NCBI GenBank assembly: GCA_021780905.1
Contig: JAJXXW010000049.1
Location: forward strand, 32,337-96,336
DNA length: 64,000 nt
Source: a bacterium
GTDB taxonomy: Bacteria; Verrucomicrobiota; Verrucomicrobiia; Limisphaerales; UBA11358
Reading direction: 5' to 3'
Made by a program: the position numbers and the translations under genes. Shown here one piece after another: positions 17,102 through 26,838 of this stretch (within the stretch, counting starts at the first letter, position 1; every line of letters begins with the position of its first letter). The notes under the pieces are model-generated. The model made no database searches and was not told the DNA's origin. It worked only from the letters and a program-made list of their open reading frames with translations.

Positions 17102-18046
17102 ATGAAGCGTTCCACCCAGGTCCGCAGCCGGAGCGAAGCGGTGCTGTCGCTCGTCGGCCACACGCCGCTGGTGCCGCTGCATTTTGAGGCCGAGCGGCTC
17201 ACGATCTACGCCAAATGCGAAAACCTTAATCCCAGCGGCAGCATCAAGGACCGTTTTGCCAAATGCGTGTTGCTGGACGCGGAGCAGTGCGGCTGGCTGC
17301 GCCCGGATTCCATCATCGTGGAATGCAGCAGCGGCAACACCGGCATCGCGCTGTCCATGATCGGCGCGACGCTGGGCTATCAGGTCAGGATTCTCATGTC
17401 CGCCACCGCCAGCGAGGAGCGCCGGAAAATCATCCGCCAGCTGGGCGCGGAACTGGTTTTGTTCGACAGCGGCGGCCAGTATCAAACCGGCATCGAAATG
17501 TCGCGCGAAATGGCGGCGAACGATGCGCGCGTTTTCCTGCCGCGCCAGTTTGAAAATCCGATCAATACCGAGGACCACGAGCATGACACCGGCCAAGAAA
17601 TTCTCCGGCAGATGCCCGGACCGATTGACGCCTTTGTGACCGGCTTCGGCACCGGCGGCACGCTCGCCGGTTGCGGCCGGGCCATCAAGCGCCGCTGGCC
17701 GGACGCGCGCATCATCGCGATGGAACCGGCGGAACAGGCTTTGCTCGCCGGCGAAATGCCGTGCTGCCATTTCATCGAAGGCGTCGCCGACGGCTTCATT
17801 CCGTCGTTGCTGCGCGATGCGCCGCTGGACGGCAACATCAAGGTCAAAAGCGCCGAGGCCATGGCGATGACGCGCCGGCTGCACCGCGAGTTCGGCCTGC
17901 TGGTCGGCACCTCATCGGGCGCAAACGTGATTGCCGCGCTGCAACTGGCGCGCGACCTCGGCCCGCGCGCGACGGTGGTGACGCTGCTGTGCGACCGCGC
18001 CGAACGCTATTTCAGCACGCAACTGTTTGCCGGATCAAAAAGCTAA
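17102..18046 (+). CDS. PLP-dependent cysteine synthase-family lyase
   Basis: A 314-residue fold-type II PLP enzyme of the CysK/CysM/cystathionine beta-synthase family. Motifs: [11 protein letters not shown], the PLP lysine in [11 protein letters not shown], the substrate loop [16 protein letters not shown], and the phosphate-binding [16 protein letters not shown]. In the canonical reaction O-acetylserine plus sulfide gives cysteine. It is embedded between tdh and kbl with gaps of 3 and 10 bp, which is unusual. A beta-replacement or threonine/serine-related reaction that serves this operon is possible but unproven. Confidence 0.88.
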   Translation: MKRSTQVRSRSEAVLSLVGHTPLVPLHFEAERLTIYAKCENLNPSGSIKDRFAKCVLLDAEQCGWLRPDSIIVECSSGNTGIALSMIGATLGYQVRILMSATASEERRKIIRQLGAELVLFDSGGQYQTGIEMSREMAANDARVFLPRQFENPINTEDHEHDTGQEILRQMPGPIDAFVTGFGTGGTLAGCGRAIKRRWPDARIIAMEPAEQALLAGEMPCCHFIEGVADGFIPSLLRDAPLDGNIKVKSAEAMAMTRRLHREFGLLVGTSSGANVIAALQLARDLGPRATVVTLLCDRAERYFSTQLFAGSKS

Positions 18047-18056
18047 CAAACCATTT

Positions 18057-19241
18057 ATGTCTGCCACATTCAAAGCACATCTGCAGTCGCAGCTCGCCGA
18101 GATCCGCCAGGCCGGCACCTATAAAAACGAGCGCGTCATCCTCACACCGCAGGGCACGGCCATCCGCGTGGGTGACGGCAGGCCGGTGTTGAATTTCTGC
18201 GCCAACAACTATCTCGGGCTTGCGCAGCATCCCGCCGTCACCGTCGCCGCCCAGGCGGCAATGGACGAATGGGGCTACGGGTGCGCCAGCGTGCGCTTCA
18301 TCTGCGGCACACAGGGCGTCCACAAACAGCTGGAAAAAAAGTTGAGCGAATTCCTCGGCACGGAGGACACGATTCTCTATTCGTCCTGCTTTGACGCAAA
18401 CGGCGGCCTGTTCGAGACGCTGCTGGGCGAGCCGGACGCGATCATTTCCGACGAGCTAAACCACGCGAGCATCATTGACGGCATCCGGCTGTGCAAGGCG
18501 CAGCGGCATCGCTACAAGAACAACGACATGGCAGACCTCGAAGCCAAGTTGAGGGACGCCAGCACGGCGCGCTTCAAAATGATCGCCACCGACGGAGTAT
18601 TTTCGATGGACGGTTACATTGCCAATCTTTCCGCGATTTGCGATCTCGCGGAAAAACACGGCGCGCTGGTCATGGTGGACGATTCGCACGCCGTCGGCTT
18701 CATGGGCAAGTCGGGGCGTGGCACGCACGAATATAACAACGTCATGGGACGCGTGGACATCCTCACCGGCACGCTCGGCAAGGCGCTCGGCGGCGCGAGC
18801 GGCGGCTACACCAGTGGCCGCAGGGAAATCATCGAATATTTGCGTCAGCGTTCGCGGCCGTATCTTTTTTCCAACACGCTCGCCCCCAGCATCGCCGGGG
18901 CGACGCTGAAAGTGCTGGAGCTGTTGAGCGCCTCGTCGGATCTGCGCGACCGGCTGGAGGCGAACACACAATTCTTTCGCGAAGGCATGGGCAAACTGGG
19001 TTTCAGTATTCTGCCCGGCACGCATCCGATTTGCCCGGTGATGCTGGGTGACGCCGCGCTGGCCGGGAGATTTGCCGAAGCCATGCTGGCGAAGGGCGTC
19101 TATGTCATCGGCTTCTCGTATCCGGTCGTGCCGCTGGGCCGGGCGCGCATCCGGGTGCAGATTTCGGCGGCCCATGCGCGCGCGGATTTGGAGCAGGCGA
19201 TCGGTGCTTTTGCGGCGGTGAAAACGGAGCTTCACATTTAA
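18057..19241 (+). CDS. kbl: Glycine C-acetyltransferase (2-amino-3-ketobutyrate CoA ligase)
   Basis: This PLP enzyme of the alpha-oxoamine synthase family cleaves 2-amino-3-oxobutyrate with CoA to glycine and acetyl-CoA. ATG 18057 is preferred over a possible start at 18027, because the latter overlaps the upstream gene and 394 residues is the family length. Motifs: [56 protein letters not shown], and the PLP lysine in [14 protein letters not shown]. It completes the Tdh pathway of the same operon. Confidence 0.97.
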   Translation: MSATFKAHLQSQLAEIRQAGTYKNERVILTPQGTAIRVGDGRPVLNFCANNYLGLAQHPAVTVAAQAAMDEWGYGCASVRFICGTQGVHKQLEKKLSEFLGTEDTILYSSCFDANGGLFETLLGEPDAIISDELNHASIIDGIRLCKAQRHRYKNNDMADLEAKLRDASTARFKMIATDGVFSMDGYIANLSAICDLAEKHGALVMVDDSHAVGFMGKSGRGTHEYNNVMGRVDILTGTLGKALGGASGGYTSGRREIIEYLRQRSRPYLFSNTLAPSIAGATLKVLELLSASSDLRDRLEANTQFFREGMGKLGFSILPGTHPICPVMLGDAALAGRFAEAMLAKGVYVIGFSYPVVPLGRARIRVQISAAHARADLEQAIGAFAAVKTELHI

Positions 19242-19372
19242 CGTCGTCCGCAGATTGTTTAAATGATTCAAGACTAGTTTAGCCCAGGAGAAATTGCTAT
19301 AAAGCCAGCGATGACGTTGCCAAAGCGATTTAATTTTTCCCAATCAACCACCATATTTCCCATTCAAAATCT

Positions 19373-20473
19373 ATGATTATTGGCGTTCCCAAAGAAATCA
19401 AAAAACAAGAACACCGCGTGGCGCTGCTGCCCTCGGCGGCGTATCAACTCATCAAGCACGGCCACCAAGTGCTGGTGCAACAAGGCGCCGGAGTCGGTTC
19501 CGGGTTTGGCGATGATGAATATCAGCACGCCGGCGCAAAACTGGTGGACGGTGCAAGAGAAATTTTCCAGCGCGCGGATATGATTGTCAAAGTCAAGGAG
19601 CCGCAGCCGGCGGAAGTGGCGTTGCTGCGGCCCGGGCAAATTTTGTTCACCTATCTGCATCTCGCGGCGGACAAAACCCTGACGGAGACGCTGGCCAAAT
19701 CCGGCGTGACGGGCATCGCCTACGAGACCATCGAAGTCAATCGCCGGCTGCCGTTGCTGGAGCCGATGAGCGAAATCGCCGGCCGCATGAGTGTTTTGGT
19801 GGGCGGCTATTTTCTGGCGAAACATTACGGCGGCAGCGGCACGCTGCTGGGCGGCGTGCCGGGCGTGCTGGCGGGCAAGGTCGTGGTGCTCGGCGGCGGC
19901 TCGGCAGGCATCAACGCCGCGCGCATGGCCACCGGCCTCGGCGCGGACGTGACCATTCTCGAAGTGGACATCGAGCGCATGCGCTATCTCGACATCACCT
20001 TGAGCACGGCGCACACGCTGTATTCGGATGAATCGCATCTGCTGCAAATGCTGCCGAGCACCGACCTGCTGATTGGCGCGGTGCTGTTGCCGGGCGCGAA
20101 GGCGCCGAAGCTGATTCGCCGCGATATGCTCAAGCTGATGCGCCCTGGCAGCGTGCTGGTGGACATCGCCATTGACCAGGGCGGCTGCGCGGAAACCTCG
20201 CGCCCGACCACGCACGAAAACCCGGTCTTCGTCGAGGAAGGCGTGACGCATTATTGCGTGGCCAACATGCCCGGTGCTTACGCGCGCACGGCGACGCAGG
20301 CCCTGACCAACGCGACGAATCGCTACATCGAACTGCTGGCGGATCACGGCCTCGCCGAGGCGTGCCATCGCCAGCCGCCGTTGCTCGGCGGCATCAATGT
20401 GATGGGCGGAAACGTCACACATCCGGCCGTCGCCGCCGCGCACGGGCTGAAATATGTCGCGGCAAATTCCTAA
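19373..20473 (+). CDS. ald: Alanine dehydrogenase
   Basis: This cytoplasmic hexameric enzyme interconverts L-alanine and pyruvate plus ammonia with NAD+. The 366-residue protein starts [20 protein letters not shown], has the substrate residues in VKVKEPQ and TYLHLAAD, the nucleotide fold [21 protein letters not shown], and [21 protein letters not shown]. The ending HGLKYVAAN is also typical. A 131-bp gap separates it from kbl. With tdh/kbl it suggests the cluster deals with amino acids as nitrogen or carbon sources. Confidence 0.97.
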   Translation: MIIGVPKEIKKQEHRVALLPSAAYQLIKHGHQVLVQQGAGVGSGFGDDEYQHAGAKLVDGAREIFQRADMIVKVKEPQPAEVALLRPGQILFTYLHLAADKTLTETLAKSGVTGIAYETIEVNRRLPLLEPMSEIAGRMSVLVGGYFLAKHYGGSGTLLGGVPGVLAGKVVVLGGGSAGINAARMATGLGADVTILEVDIERMRYLDITLSTAHTLYSDESHLLQMLPSTDLLIGAVLLPGAKAPKLIRRDMLKLMRPGSVLVDIAIDQGGCAETSRPTTHENPVFVEEGVTHYCVANMPGAYARTATQALTNATNRYIELLADHGLAEACHRQPPLLGGINVMGGNVTHPAVAAAHGLKYVAANS

Positions 20474-20505
20474 AATGCCATAAGTCAAACCGACCCAAAT
20501 GCATC

Positions 20506-21888
20506 ATGCCTGAAATCAATCCGCCCGCCACCACCGCCACTGGCGACAACCGCCTCTGGCCCATCGCCACGGTGATGGCCACCGCCGTTTTTGCGACGAC
20601 GCTGGTGCAGACGCAAACCCTGGGTTATCTCCCCTTGAATCATTTGCTCAAGGCGCTGCACCTGGACAGCAACCAGGCGGCGACGTTTCTGTCGCTGGCG
20701 ATTTTGCCCTGGTCGTTCAAGGCGTTCGCCGGCTTGCTGGTGGATGGCGTGCCGCTGTTCGGTTCGCGCCGGCGGGCGTATCTGCTGTTGAGCGCGCTGA
20801 CCGCAGCGGCGATGTGGCTCTGGATGGGACTGGCACCGACGGATTTCAATTTTTTGCTTGCGCTGGCCATCGGCATGAACACCGCGATTGTTTTTGGCAG
20901 CACCACGGCCGGCGGACTGCTCGTGGAGGCCGGCCAGAGATTTGGGATGAGCGGGCGGATGAGTTCCCTGCGCGTGCTCGCCCAAAACCTCGGCGCCGGG
21001 CTGGGCGGGCCGTTAAGCGGATTGCTGGCTGAGCACACGATGAATGGCCGTCATCCCCTGTTCTGGACGAGCGCGGTGGCCGCCGCGCCGCTGCTGTGCA
21101 TGTTTCTCTGCGCGTGGTTTCTGTTGAAGGAACCGCCGCTGCCGCCGGAACCGCCGCACAACCGGTCCTTCATCGAACAGCACCTGCACGTGCTGCATTC
21201 CATCTGGGTGCAAATTAAAAACGTCATGCGCCTGGAAATCCTGTTTCCGGCGCTGCTGGTGTTCTTCATCCAGGCCGTGCCGACGTTCCGCAGCACCTGT
21301 TTTTATCAATACCAGACGGGCACGCTGGGCTACGACGATGCCCAGCTAGGCTGGCTGGGGCTGGCCGGCTATGGCGTCGCGCTGTTGAGTTCGGGTGTTT
21401 ATGCCTGGGCGTGCCGGTGGGTGCCGCTGCGCGCGTCGTTGTATGCCGCGATCATATTGACTTCGTTGTCCGCGCTGCCGTATCTGTTTTACCAGACTTA
21501 CCAGCCATACCTGGGTCGCGCCGTCGCCATTGAATCCGTGGGGACATTTTTCCAAATCCTGGCTTATCTGCCATTGTTCGACCTGGTGGTGCGCTGCACG
21601 CCCAAAGGCAGTGAGGCGCTGGGCTATTCCCTGATGATCGGCGTGTGGAACGTCGGCCTGATGCTCGGCGGCAAGATCGGCCCGACCATTTACGAGCACA
21701 CGCTGCAACCGGCGATGCGCGCTCCGGCCTGGTTTGATCCGAACGTCAATGCCTGCGCCATATCCGCCGCGATCCACCGGCACGAAATGAACCACCTTAT
21801 CTGGCTTAACGCCCTCGTCACGCTGGCGGGTGTGGTTCTCGTGTTCCTGGTGCCCAAAGCCCTGGTGGAAAAACGCGAGGGGAAATGA
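20506..21888 (+). CDS. MFS permease (AmpG/folate-biopterin-like fold)
   Basis: A 460-residue integral membrane transporter with about 12 helices. The start at ATG 20506 was chosen because it begins a soluble N-terminus leading directly into helix 1 (WPIATVMATAVFATTLVQTQ). Features: LPWSFKAFAGLLVDGVPLFGSRRRAYLLL, which is the D-G-x-x-x-x-GSRRR variant of the MFS loop 2-3 signature seen in AmpG and folate-biopterin transporters. It lies 32 bp downstream of ald. The C-terminal half has GSEALGYSLMIGVWNVGLMLGGKIGP. The substrate is unknown; an amino-acid or peptide-like compound would fit the operon but is a guess. Confidence 0.82.
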   Translation: MPEINPPATTATGDNRLWPIATVMATAVFATTLVQTQTLGYLPLNHLLKALHLDSNQAATFLSLAILPWSFKAFAGLLVDGVPLFGSRRRAYLLLSALTAAAMWLWMGLAPTDFNFLLALAIGMNTAIVFGSTTAGGLLVEAGQRFGMSGRMSSLRVLAQNLGAGLGGPLSGLLAEHTMNGRHPLFWTSAVAAAPLLCMFLCAWFLLKEPPLPPEPPHNRSFIEQHLHVLHSIWVQIKNVMRLEILFPALLVFFIQAVPTFRSTCFYQYQTGTLGYDDAQLGWLGLAGYGVALLSSGVYAWACRWVPLRASLYAAIILTSLSALPYLFYQTYQPYLGRAVAIESVGTFFQILAYLPLFDLVVRCTPKGSEALGYSLMIGVWNVGLMLGGKIGPTIYEHTLQPAMRAPAWFDPNVNACAISAAIHRHEMNHLIWLNALVTLAGVVLVFLVPKALVEKREGK

Positions 21889-21981
21889 CCAGGTTGTTCC
21901 AGCCGCGCTCTTGAACTGGAGGCGGCAGTGACCGGGATTTTTTGAATCCCACATCCCATTTCCGTGCAGTTGCGGGAGAGA

Positions 21982-24075
21982 TTATTTATCAATCGTCTGG
22001 GATGGCCGCTTGGGACCCAGCGAATCCAACGTGAAGGTCAGCGGCTCCAGGCGATTGGTGCCGGTGCCGCCATCTTCCCAGACGCTGGCGACCTGGACCG
22101 TGTGCGGTTGGCCGGATGGCAAATTCCGAAGCTGGAACGTCAGATCCTTCGTCGCGCCCAGCAGTTTCCCGTCCAGCGAGACCAGATATGAGCCGATGCT
22201 GCTCGATCCCGGGTGATTCCATGTCACCACCGCCTGGTTCGTGCCGGTCAGTGTCACCTTGAGGCCCTTGGGATTGGGGAAAGGATAATGATACCACGGT
22301 TCCGGGGCGAAGGTGACGGTCCAGGGAGTTTCACCGGTTTTTGCTGGAGTGATTTCCACTGTGGCCCAGCCCTGATGATTCGCCACCTTCACCGGCAGCC
22401 GGCCCGCCGAGGCCCGGGTGACGGTGAAATTTTTCCCCGGGGGAAAGACAAATGTGAGCACGTAGGGGTCATTCTTAATGACGCGGCTTCGGCCTTGAAA
22501 CGAGGTTTTTTTGGCATCGTAGTTCAAACTTATCAGATCAAGCCAGCCCTGGGTCAAATGCCGGCTGGTGGATATTAGCTGAATGTCGGCGGTCGCCGGG
22601 AGGAGCGTGAGCACCCGGCAACTGGTGGGTTCAATGCCGGCGCTGAACCCTTTCGGAAAAACGCCCTCATATTCCTGGTGCCAGAAATCATAGACGTGCA
22701 CCAGCGGATCACCGGCCAGGCCGAGTTCGTTCCAGTTGAGAAAAATCTCTTTTTTGCCGGCGTCGTCGAAGTTGAAGAGGCCGACCACGTCATAGTTGCG
22801 GCCGAGGTGATTGATCTTCAAATCCCAAACCGGCTTGCGGATGGCACTGGGGAACAAATCCAGCGGCCGAATGTCCGTGGCCGGATAGATCCGTTTGTAT
22901 AGTTCAACCCGGTCGGCGGGAAGATCCATCATCCGGTCGCTGGCCATCAAGGCCTGCCCGGTCAAGCCCTGCAAGGTGGCCCAGGCACGGGCCTGTTCCA
23001 GCGTCAGGGGATAGCGCACCATCACGGTGTCCGGATCGCAATACCAGACGACATTGTGCAGAAAATAGGATTGCATCGTGGCCTCCAGCGCGAGCCGGAA
23101 TCCGGTCCAGCCGGGCGTCACATCGGCGCCCACGCGCCAGCCATTGACGCAGCCGATGCCCTCAAGCGGTCGTTCCCAGCAGCCGAGCAGGTAGCGGTCG
23201 CGGCCGATTGTGTCGTGGATCGTCGCCAGCGTTTTGCGATAGAGCGCGATGGGATTGGTGGCGGGATTTTGCATTTGCGCTGCCAGTCGCCGGTATTCAT
23301 CTATGACGCACGGCTGGCCATCAATCTTGAAATAATCGTAACCCCAGCCGGTCAAGGTCCGGAACAAATCCCGTAAGTAGGCTTGCCCCGCTGCGGTGGA
23401 AGGATCCACCAGAAAGTTGCCCTCCCAGGTATGCGAGAGCGAGCTGCCGTCGGGCTTGAGCAGGAAGGCGTGGGGGTGCGCTTTGACCACCTGGACGCTG
23501 CTCTGTCCGTGGGGGGCGATCCAAAGCCCCGCCTTGAAGCCGTGCTGTTTGATATACGCCGCGAGATTTGCCATGCCACCGGGGAACCGGTCATTGATTG
23601 TCGTCCAGTCGCGATTCTCACCGAACCCGCGGCCAGCCTCTTCCCAGCCGTCGTCAATTTGAACGTAATTCGCGCCGTAGTCCTTCAAATTTTCCGCCAA
23701 CCATCGGGTGTTCTTCCGAATTTCCTGCTCGTTAATTTCATAGTAGTAGTAATACCAGGAACACCAGCCGGAGGGCGGCACCGGAAATACGCTCTTGTCA
23801 ATCGGCTCGTAGAATTTGACGCCCAACGTGTCGCGGTAATAGTGATCCAGATTCGTCCCGCCGGTCAGCCGAACCTGGTCTTGACCGGGAAAGAAGCAGC
23901 CCTGCGCGAGCGGCGTTTTCACGTCGCCCAGCGTCATGAGGAACAGATCGGGATTGACGCCGTCCCGAATGCGACAAGGAATCGGATGTCCATCACCCGG
24001 CGCGGAAAATGCCTGAAATGAGGTGACTGCCAACACGATGGCAAGGCCATGAAAGATGCGTTTCACAATGAGCAT
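21982..24075 (-). CDS. Secreted alpha-galactosidase-like glycoside hydrolase (GH36/GH27 clan)
   Basis: A predicted exported clan-D hydrolase of 697 residues, probably cleaving alpha-galactosides. ATG 24075 begins a signal peptide (MLIVKRIFHGLAIVLAVTSFQ...FSA); a start at 24105 would lengthen it by ten residues and sit 6 bp from the upstream gene. Catalytic-barrel signatures are PPSGWCSWYYYYYEI, VQIDDGWEE, FKAGLWIAP and the nucleophile Asp in YDYFKIDGQP. A C-terminal beta region (about 420-690) includes a fibronectin-like stretch (GLKVTLTGTNQAVVTWNHP). It is the last gene of a six-gene operon with a symporter and dehydrogenases for sugar uptake and oxidation. Confidence 0.85.
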   Translation of the reverse strand: MLIVKRIFHGLAIVLAVTSFQAFSAPGDGHPIPCRIRDGVNPDLFLMTLGDVKTPLAQGCFFPGQDQVRLTGGTNLDHYYRDTLGVKFYEPIDKSVFPVPPSGWCSWYYYYYEINEQEIRKNTRWLAENLKDYGANYVQIDDGWEEAGRGFGENRDWTTINDRFPGGMANLAAYIKQHGFKAGLWIAPHGQSSVQVVKAHPHAFLLKPDGSSLSHTWEGNFLVDPSTAAGQAYLRDLFRTLTGWGYDYFKIDGQPCVIDEYRRLAAQMQNPATNPIALYRKTLATIHDTIGRDRYLLGCWERPLEGIGCVNGWRVGADVTPGWTGFRLALEATMQSYFLHNVVWYCDPDTVMVRYPLTLEQARAWATLQGLTGQALMASDRMMDLPADRVELYKRIYPATDIRPLDLFPSAIRKPVWDLKINHLGRNYDVVGLFNFDDAGKKEIFLNWNELGLAGDPLVHVYDFWHQEYEGVFPKGFSAGIEPTSCRVLTLLPATADIQLISTSRHLTQGWLDLISLNYDAKKTSFQGRSRVIKNDPYVLTFVFPPGKNFTVTRASAGRLPVKVANHQGWATVEITPAKTGETPWTVTFAPEPWYHYPFPNPKGLKVTLTGTNQAVVTWNHPGSSSIGSYLVSLDGKLLGATKDLTFQLRNLPSGQPHTVQVASVWEDGGTGTNRLEPLTFTLDSLGPKRPSQTIDK

Positions 24076-24111
24076 GGAGTTAATAGGGTTAATATTGCAG
24101 GGCATTTTCGT

Positions 24112-25125
24112 TTAAGCTCGAAAGGACGCGTTCAGATTCGTCACGGTGGAATAGCCGTGGTTCTGGGCCGGAGCTGTCAGCGGCGCATCATAGTCCCACT
24201 GGCGGTTCATGACGGGCGCGAGTATTTGTTGCACGCGGGCCAGCAGCGCCGCATCACAAGGCTCCTCGTGCCAGGCCACATTCCGGCGCACTGATTCGGA
24301 ATGCGCCGAGCTGAACAGGGTCGTGGGAATCTCCGGATGTTGGCTGGAAAATTGCAGGGCGAGCTTGCTGATCGGCGTGCCCTGCGCGCGGCAGAATTCC
24401 GCCGCCTGCGCAAAGACGGCTCGCTCCGCCGGATTGGCGGGATGCCAGTGGGCCGGGCCGCGATCCGTCAGCAGGCCGCTGCCAAACGGCGAGCCGTTGA
24501 TGAGGCCAATGCCTTTTGCCTTGGCCAGGGGCAGAAGCTCCAACAACCGCGTGTCGTTGAGGCAATAGTGGTTGTGGACGAGCGCCGCATCCACTTGGCA
24601 GCCGGCCAAGATGCGGTGCCACAAATCCATCGGATAAATGCCAAAGCTCACCGCCCCAAGCCGGCCCTCGCGTTTCAATTCCTGCACTGCGGCCAACCCT
24701 TCGCGCAACGCCCATTCGGTGTGCCGGCGGCCCTGATATTCGATATCGTGAATGTGAATCAGGTCGAAATAATCCGTGCCCAACCGCGCGGCGCTTTCTT
24801 CCAACGAAGCGCGGATGCGAGCGCGGGAGTAGTCCAGCGTGTCCTGGCCGTAACCGCCGGGATGGGTGTATTTGCCAACTTTGGTGGACAGATAATACCG
24901 GTCGCGGGCGATGCCTGTGAGCGCCTTGCCCAAAACCGTTTCGGAACGCGTAGCACCGTAGGCGGGCGCGACATCAAAGTAATTAATTCCGAGATCCAGC
25001 GCGGCATGAACGGCACGGATCCCCGCCGCTTCGTCCACCGGCCGGAAGACGCCACCCAAGGCCGACGCGCCGAAGCTCAGGCGCGAGACCTTCAGGCCGG
25101 TTCTGCCAAACAGATTGTATTTCAC
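24112..25125 (-). CDS. Aldo/keto reductase of the L-galactose/L-fucose dehydrogenase type
   Basis: A 337-residue cytoplasmic (alpha/beta)8 NAD(P)-dependent oxidoreductase. Tetrad residues are visible: Asp and Tyr in NYFDVAPAYGATRSE, Lys in LSTKVGKY, His in IHIHDIEYQG. The layout (LKVSRLSFGASALGGVF, CQVDAALVHNHYCLNDTRLL, GSGLLTDRGPAHWHPANP) closely follows plant L-galactose dehydrogenase and bacterial L-fucose dehydrogenases as I remember them. The likely reaction is oxidation of an L-sugar at C1 to its lactone. It starts 4 bp after the symporter gene and is part of the same operon as a lactonase-like hydrolase. Confidence 0.87.
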   Translation of the reverse strand: MKYNLFGRTGLKVSRLSFGASALGGVFRPVDEAAGIRAVHAALDLGINYFDVAPAYGATRSETVLGKALTGIARDRYYLSTKVGKYTHPGGYGQDTLDYSRARIRASLEESAARLGTDYFDLIHIHDIEYQGRRHTEWALREGLAAVQELKREGRLGAVSFGIYPMDLWHRILAGCQVDAALVHNHYCLNDTRLLELLPLAKAKGIGLINGSPFGSGLLTDRGPAHWHPANPAERAVFAQAAEFCRAQGTPISKLALQFSSQHPEIPTTLFSSAHSESVRRNVAWHEEPCDAALLARVQQILAPVMNRQWDYDAPLTAPAQNHGYSTVTNLNASFRA

Positions 25126-25129
25126 AAGT

Positions 25130-26833
25130 TCACCTTAAAAGGTAGTAGAGCACACCCACCACTGTGATGAGGATAAGCGTGATGATCCGCGGGTCGCTCG
25201 CGCCAGCCAACCGGCCTTTCAGGAACGCCAGCGGATGATCCCAGCAGACTTTGGCAACGGCCTCGGCATCCATGGCCGGAGTCATTAAACTCGTGACAAT
25301 GTAAATGACCACGCACAGCATGGCGATAATTGGCCCGACGAGCATGAAGGGAATGCCCAGTCCCTGCGCCGGGTCAGTGATTAGTCCGCCAAAACCTTCG
25401 TGGGCCTGGCCGTGCAACAGCATTTTTCCAATGCCCGGCATGTCCAGCACGAAATAAATTCCGCCGATGATGGTGCCGACATAAAGTGTCGTCATGGCCG
25501 CCTGCCAGGTGCCGCGTTTCCACAACACGCCCAGCACAAACACCGTCGTCACCGCCGGCGCAAAGGTCATCGGGATTTTGTTGATGGCCTCGAAGATGGT
25601 GCCGAACTGGTCGCCCTGGGTGGACCAGAGCATCGCCAGCAGCATGATAACACCGGTCGCAAACCGGCCGATGGTGACCACGCGCGCGTCCGGCATTTCA
25701 GGATGGCGCCGCTTCATCAGATCGAGCGAGATGATGGTGGCGCAACTGTTCAAGGCCGCCGCCATGCAGCTCATCAGCGCCGCCGCCATGCAGGCGGCCA
25801 GCAGACCCTTGAGGCCGACCGGCACGAGGTGGTTGATCATCACCGGCAGCATCGTGTTGTAATCGGGCCGGTCGGTGCCAGCGACATTCAGCAGTTGAAA
25901 CGCGCCCTTCTGCCAGAGCACATAGCCAATCACGCCAGGAAAGACCATGAGGAAGACCGGCGTGATTTTCAGGAACCCGGCAAACAGTGCGCCGTTCTGG
26001 CCAGCCTTGAGATTTTTCGCCCCGAGCACGCGCTGGACGTGCGTTTGATCCGCGCACCAATACCAGATGCCGAGGATCGGATAACCCAGCACCACGCCGA
26101 GCCACGAATATTCGCTCAGGTGTCCCTGGGTGTTCACCACCGGATGCAGCATGTGCAGTTGATCGGGCATCACCGCCGCCTTGAATTCAGCCAGGTCATG
26201 CACGCCCACCGACGGCAGGGCGTGCAGTCCCAGCGCCGTAACCAGCGTCGCGCCGCCCAACAGCAGGATGGCCTGAATGTTCTCCGTCATCACCACCGCC
26301 TTCAGTCCGCCCAGTGTCGTGTAGGTCACGGTGAACAGGGACAGCACGATGATGGTCGCATACATCGGCACGCCGAGAAAACTTTCAAAGACCTTGGCCG
26401 CCGCGAAGAGGCTGATGCCAATGTGAATCAACAGCGCGCCCAGAATGCCAATGTAAGCTAAAAATGTTCGCGCCGCCGGGCAATAGCGCCGTTCCATGAA
26501 CTGCGGCAGCGTGCGCACGCCGGAGTTGATGTAAAATGGCGCAAAAATGAGCGCCAGCAGGATCAGAGTGAAACACGCCATCCACTCGAAGTTGCCGATG
26601 ACCAAGCCGTCCTTCGCGCCGCCGGCGGCCAGCCCGACGAGATGAATCGTCGAGATGTTCGAGGTCAGGATGGCCGCGCCGACGGTGAACCACCGCAGCG
26701 AATGGCCGGCCAGAAAATACTGTTCCGAATTGGTGTTGCGCCGGTAGCCGATCCAGATGCCGAATGCGGTGATGCCGATCAGATAGATGGCGATGACCGC
26801 CACGTCAATCAGGGATACGTTGGGTATGTTCAT
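25130..26833 (-). CDS. Sodium/solute symporter (SSS family)
   Basis: A 567-residue inner-membrane Na+-coupled symporter with about 13-14 helices. SSS features are the N-terminal LIDVAVIAIYLIGITAFGIWIGYR, the helix with GHSLRWFTVGAAILTSNIST (Na+-binding helix 1 region) and GVVLGYPILGIWYWCADQTHVQRVLGAK, which resembles sodium/glucose or galactose transporters. It sits 5 bp after the zinc dehydrogenase gene and 4 bp before the aldo/keto reductase gene. It is the probable uptake system for the sugar released by the GH at the operon end. Confidence 0.92.
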   Translation of the reverse strand: MNIPNVSLIDVAVIAIYLIGITAFGIWIGYRRNTNSEQYFLAGHSLRWFTVGAAILTSNISTIHLVGLAAGGAKDGLVIGNFEWMACFTLILLALIFAPFYINSGVRTLPQFMERRYCPAARTFLAYIGILGALLIHIGISLFAAAKVFESFLGVPMYATIIVLSLFTVTYTTLGGLKAVVMTENIQAILLLGGATLVTALGLHALPSVGVHDLAEFKAAVMPDQLHMLHPVVNTQGHLSEYSWLGVVLGYPILGIWYWCADQTHVQRVLGAKNLKAGQNGALFAGFLKITPVFLMVFPGVIGYVLWQKGAFQLLNVAGTDRPDYNTMLPVMINHLVPVGLKGLLAACMAAALMSCMAAALNSCATIISLDLMKRRHPEMPDARVVTIGRFATGVIMLLAMLWSTQGDQFGTIFEAINKIPMTFAPAVTTVFVLGVLWKRGTWQAAMTTLYVGTIIGGIYFVLDMPGIGKMLLHGQAHEGFGGLITDPAQGLGIPFMLVGPIIAMLCVVIYIVTSLMTPAMDAEAVAKVCWDHPLAFLKGRLAGASDPRIITLILITVVGVLYYLLR

Positions 26834-26838
26834 GAAAT

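Noticed and set aside
15455..17884. Minus-strand open frame of 809 codons opposite the epimerase, tdh and PLP lyase genes
   Set aside because: It is the antisense shadow of three well-supported plus-strand genes; His/Arg-rich composition and no family motif.
19364..20488. Minus-strand frame of 374 codons opposite alanine dehydrogenase
   Set aside because: Shadow of ald.
21933..21949. Hairpin GGGATT...AATCCC between the converging MFS and GH genes
   Set aside because: Short stem and no proper T-run on either strand; it may contribute to bidirectional termination but is not strong enough to annotate.
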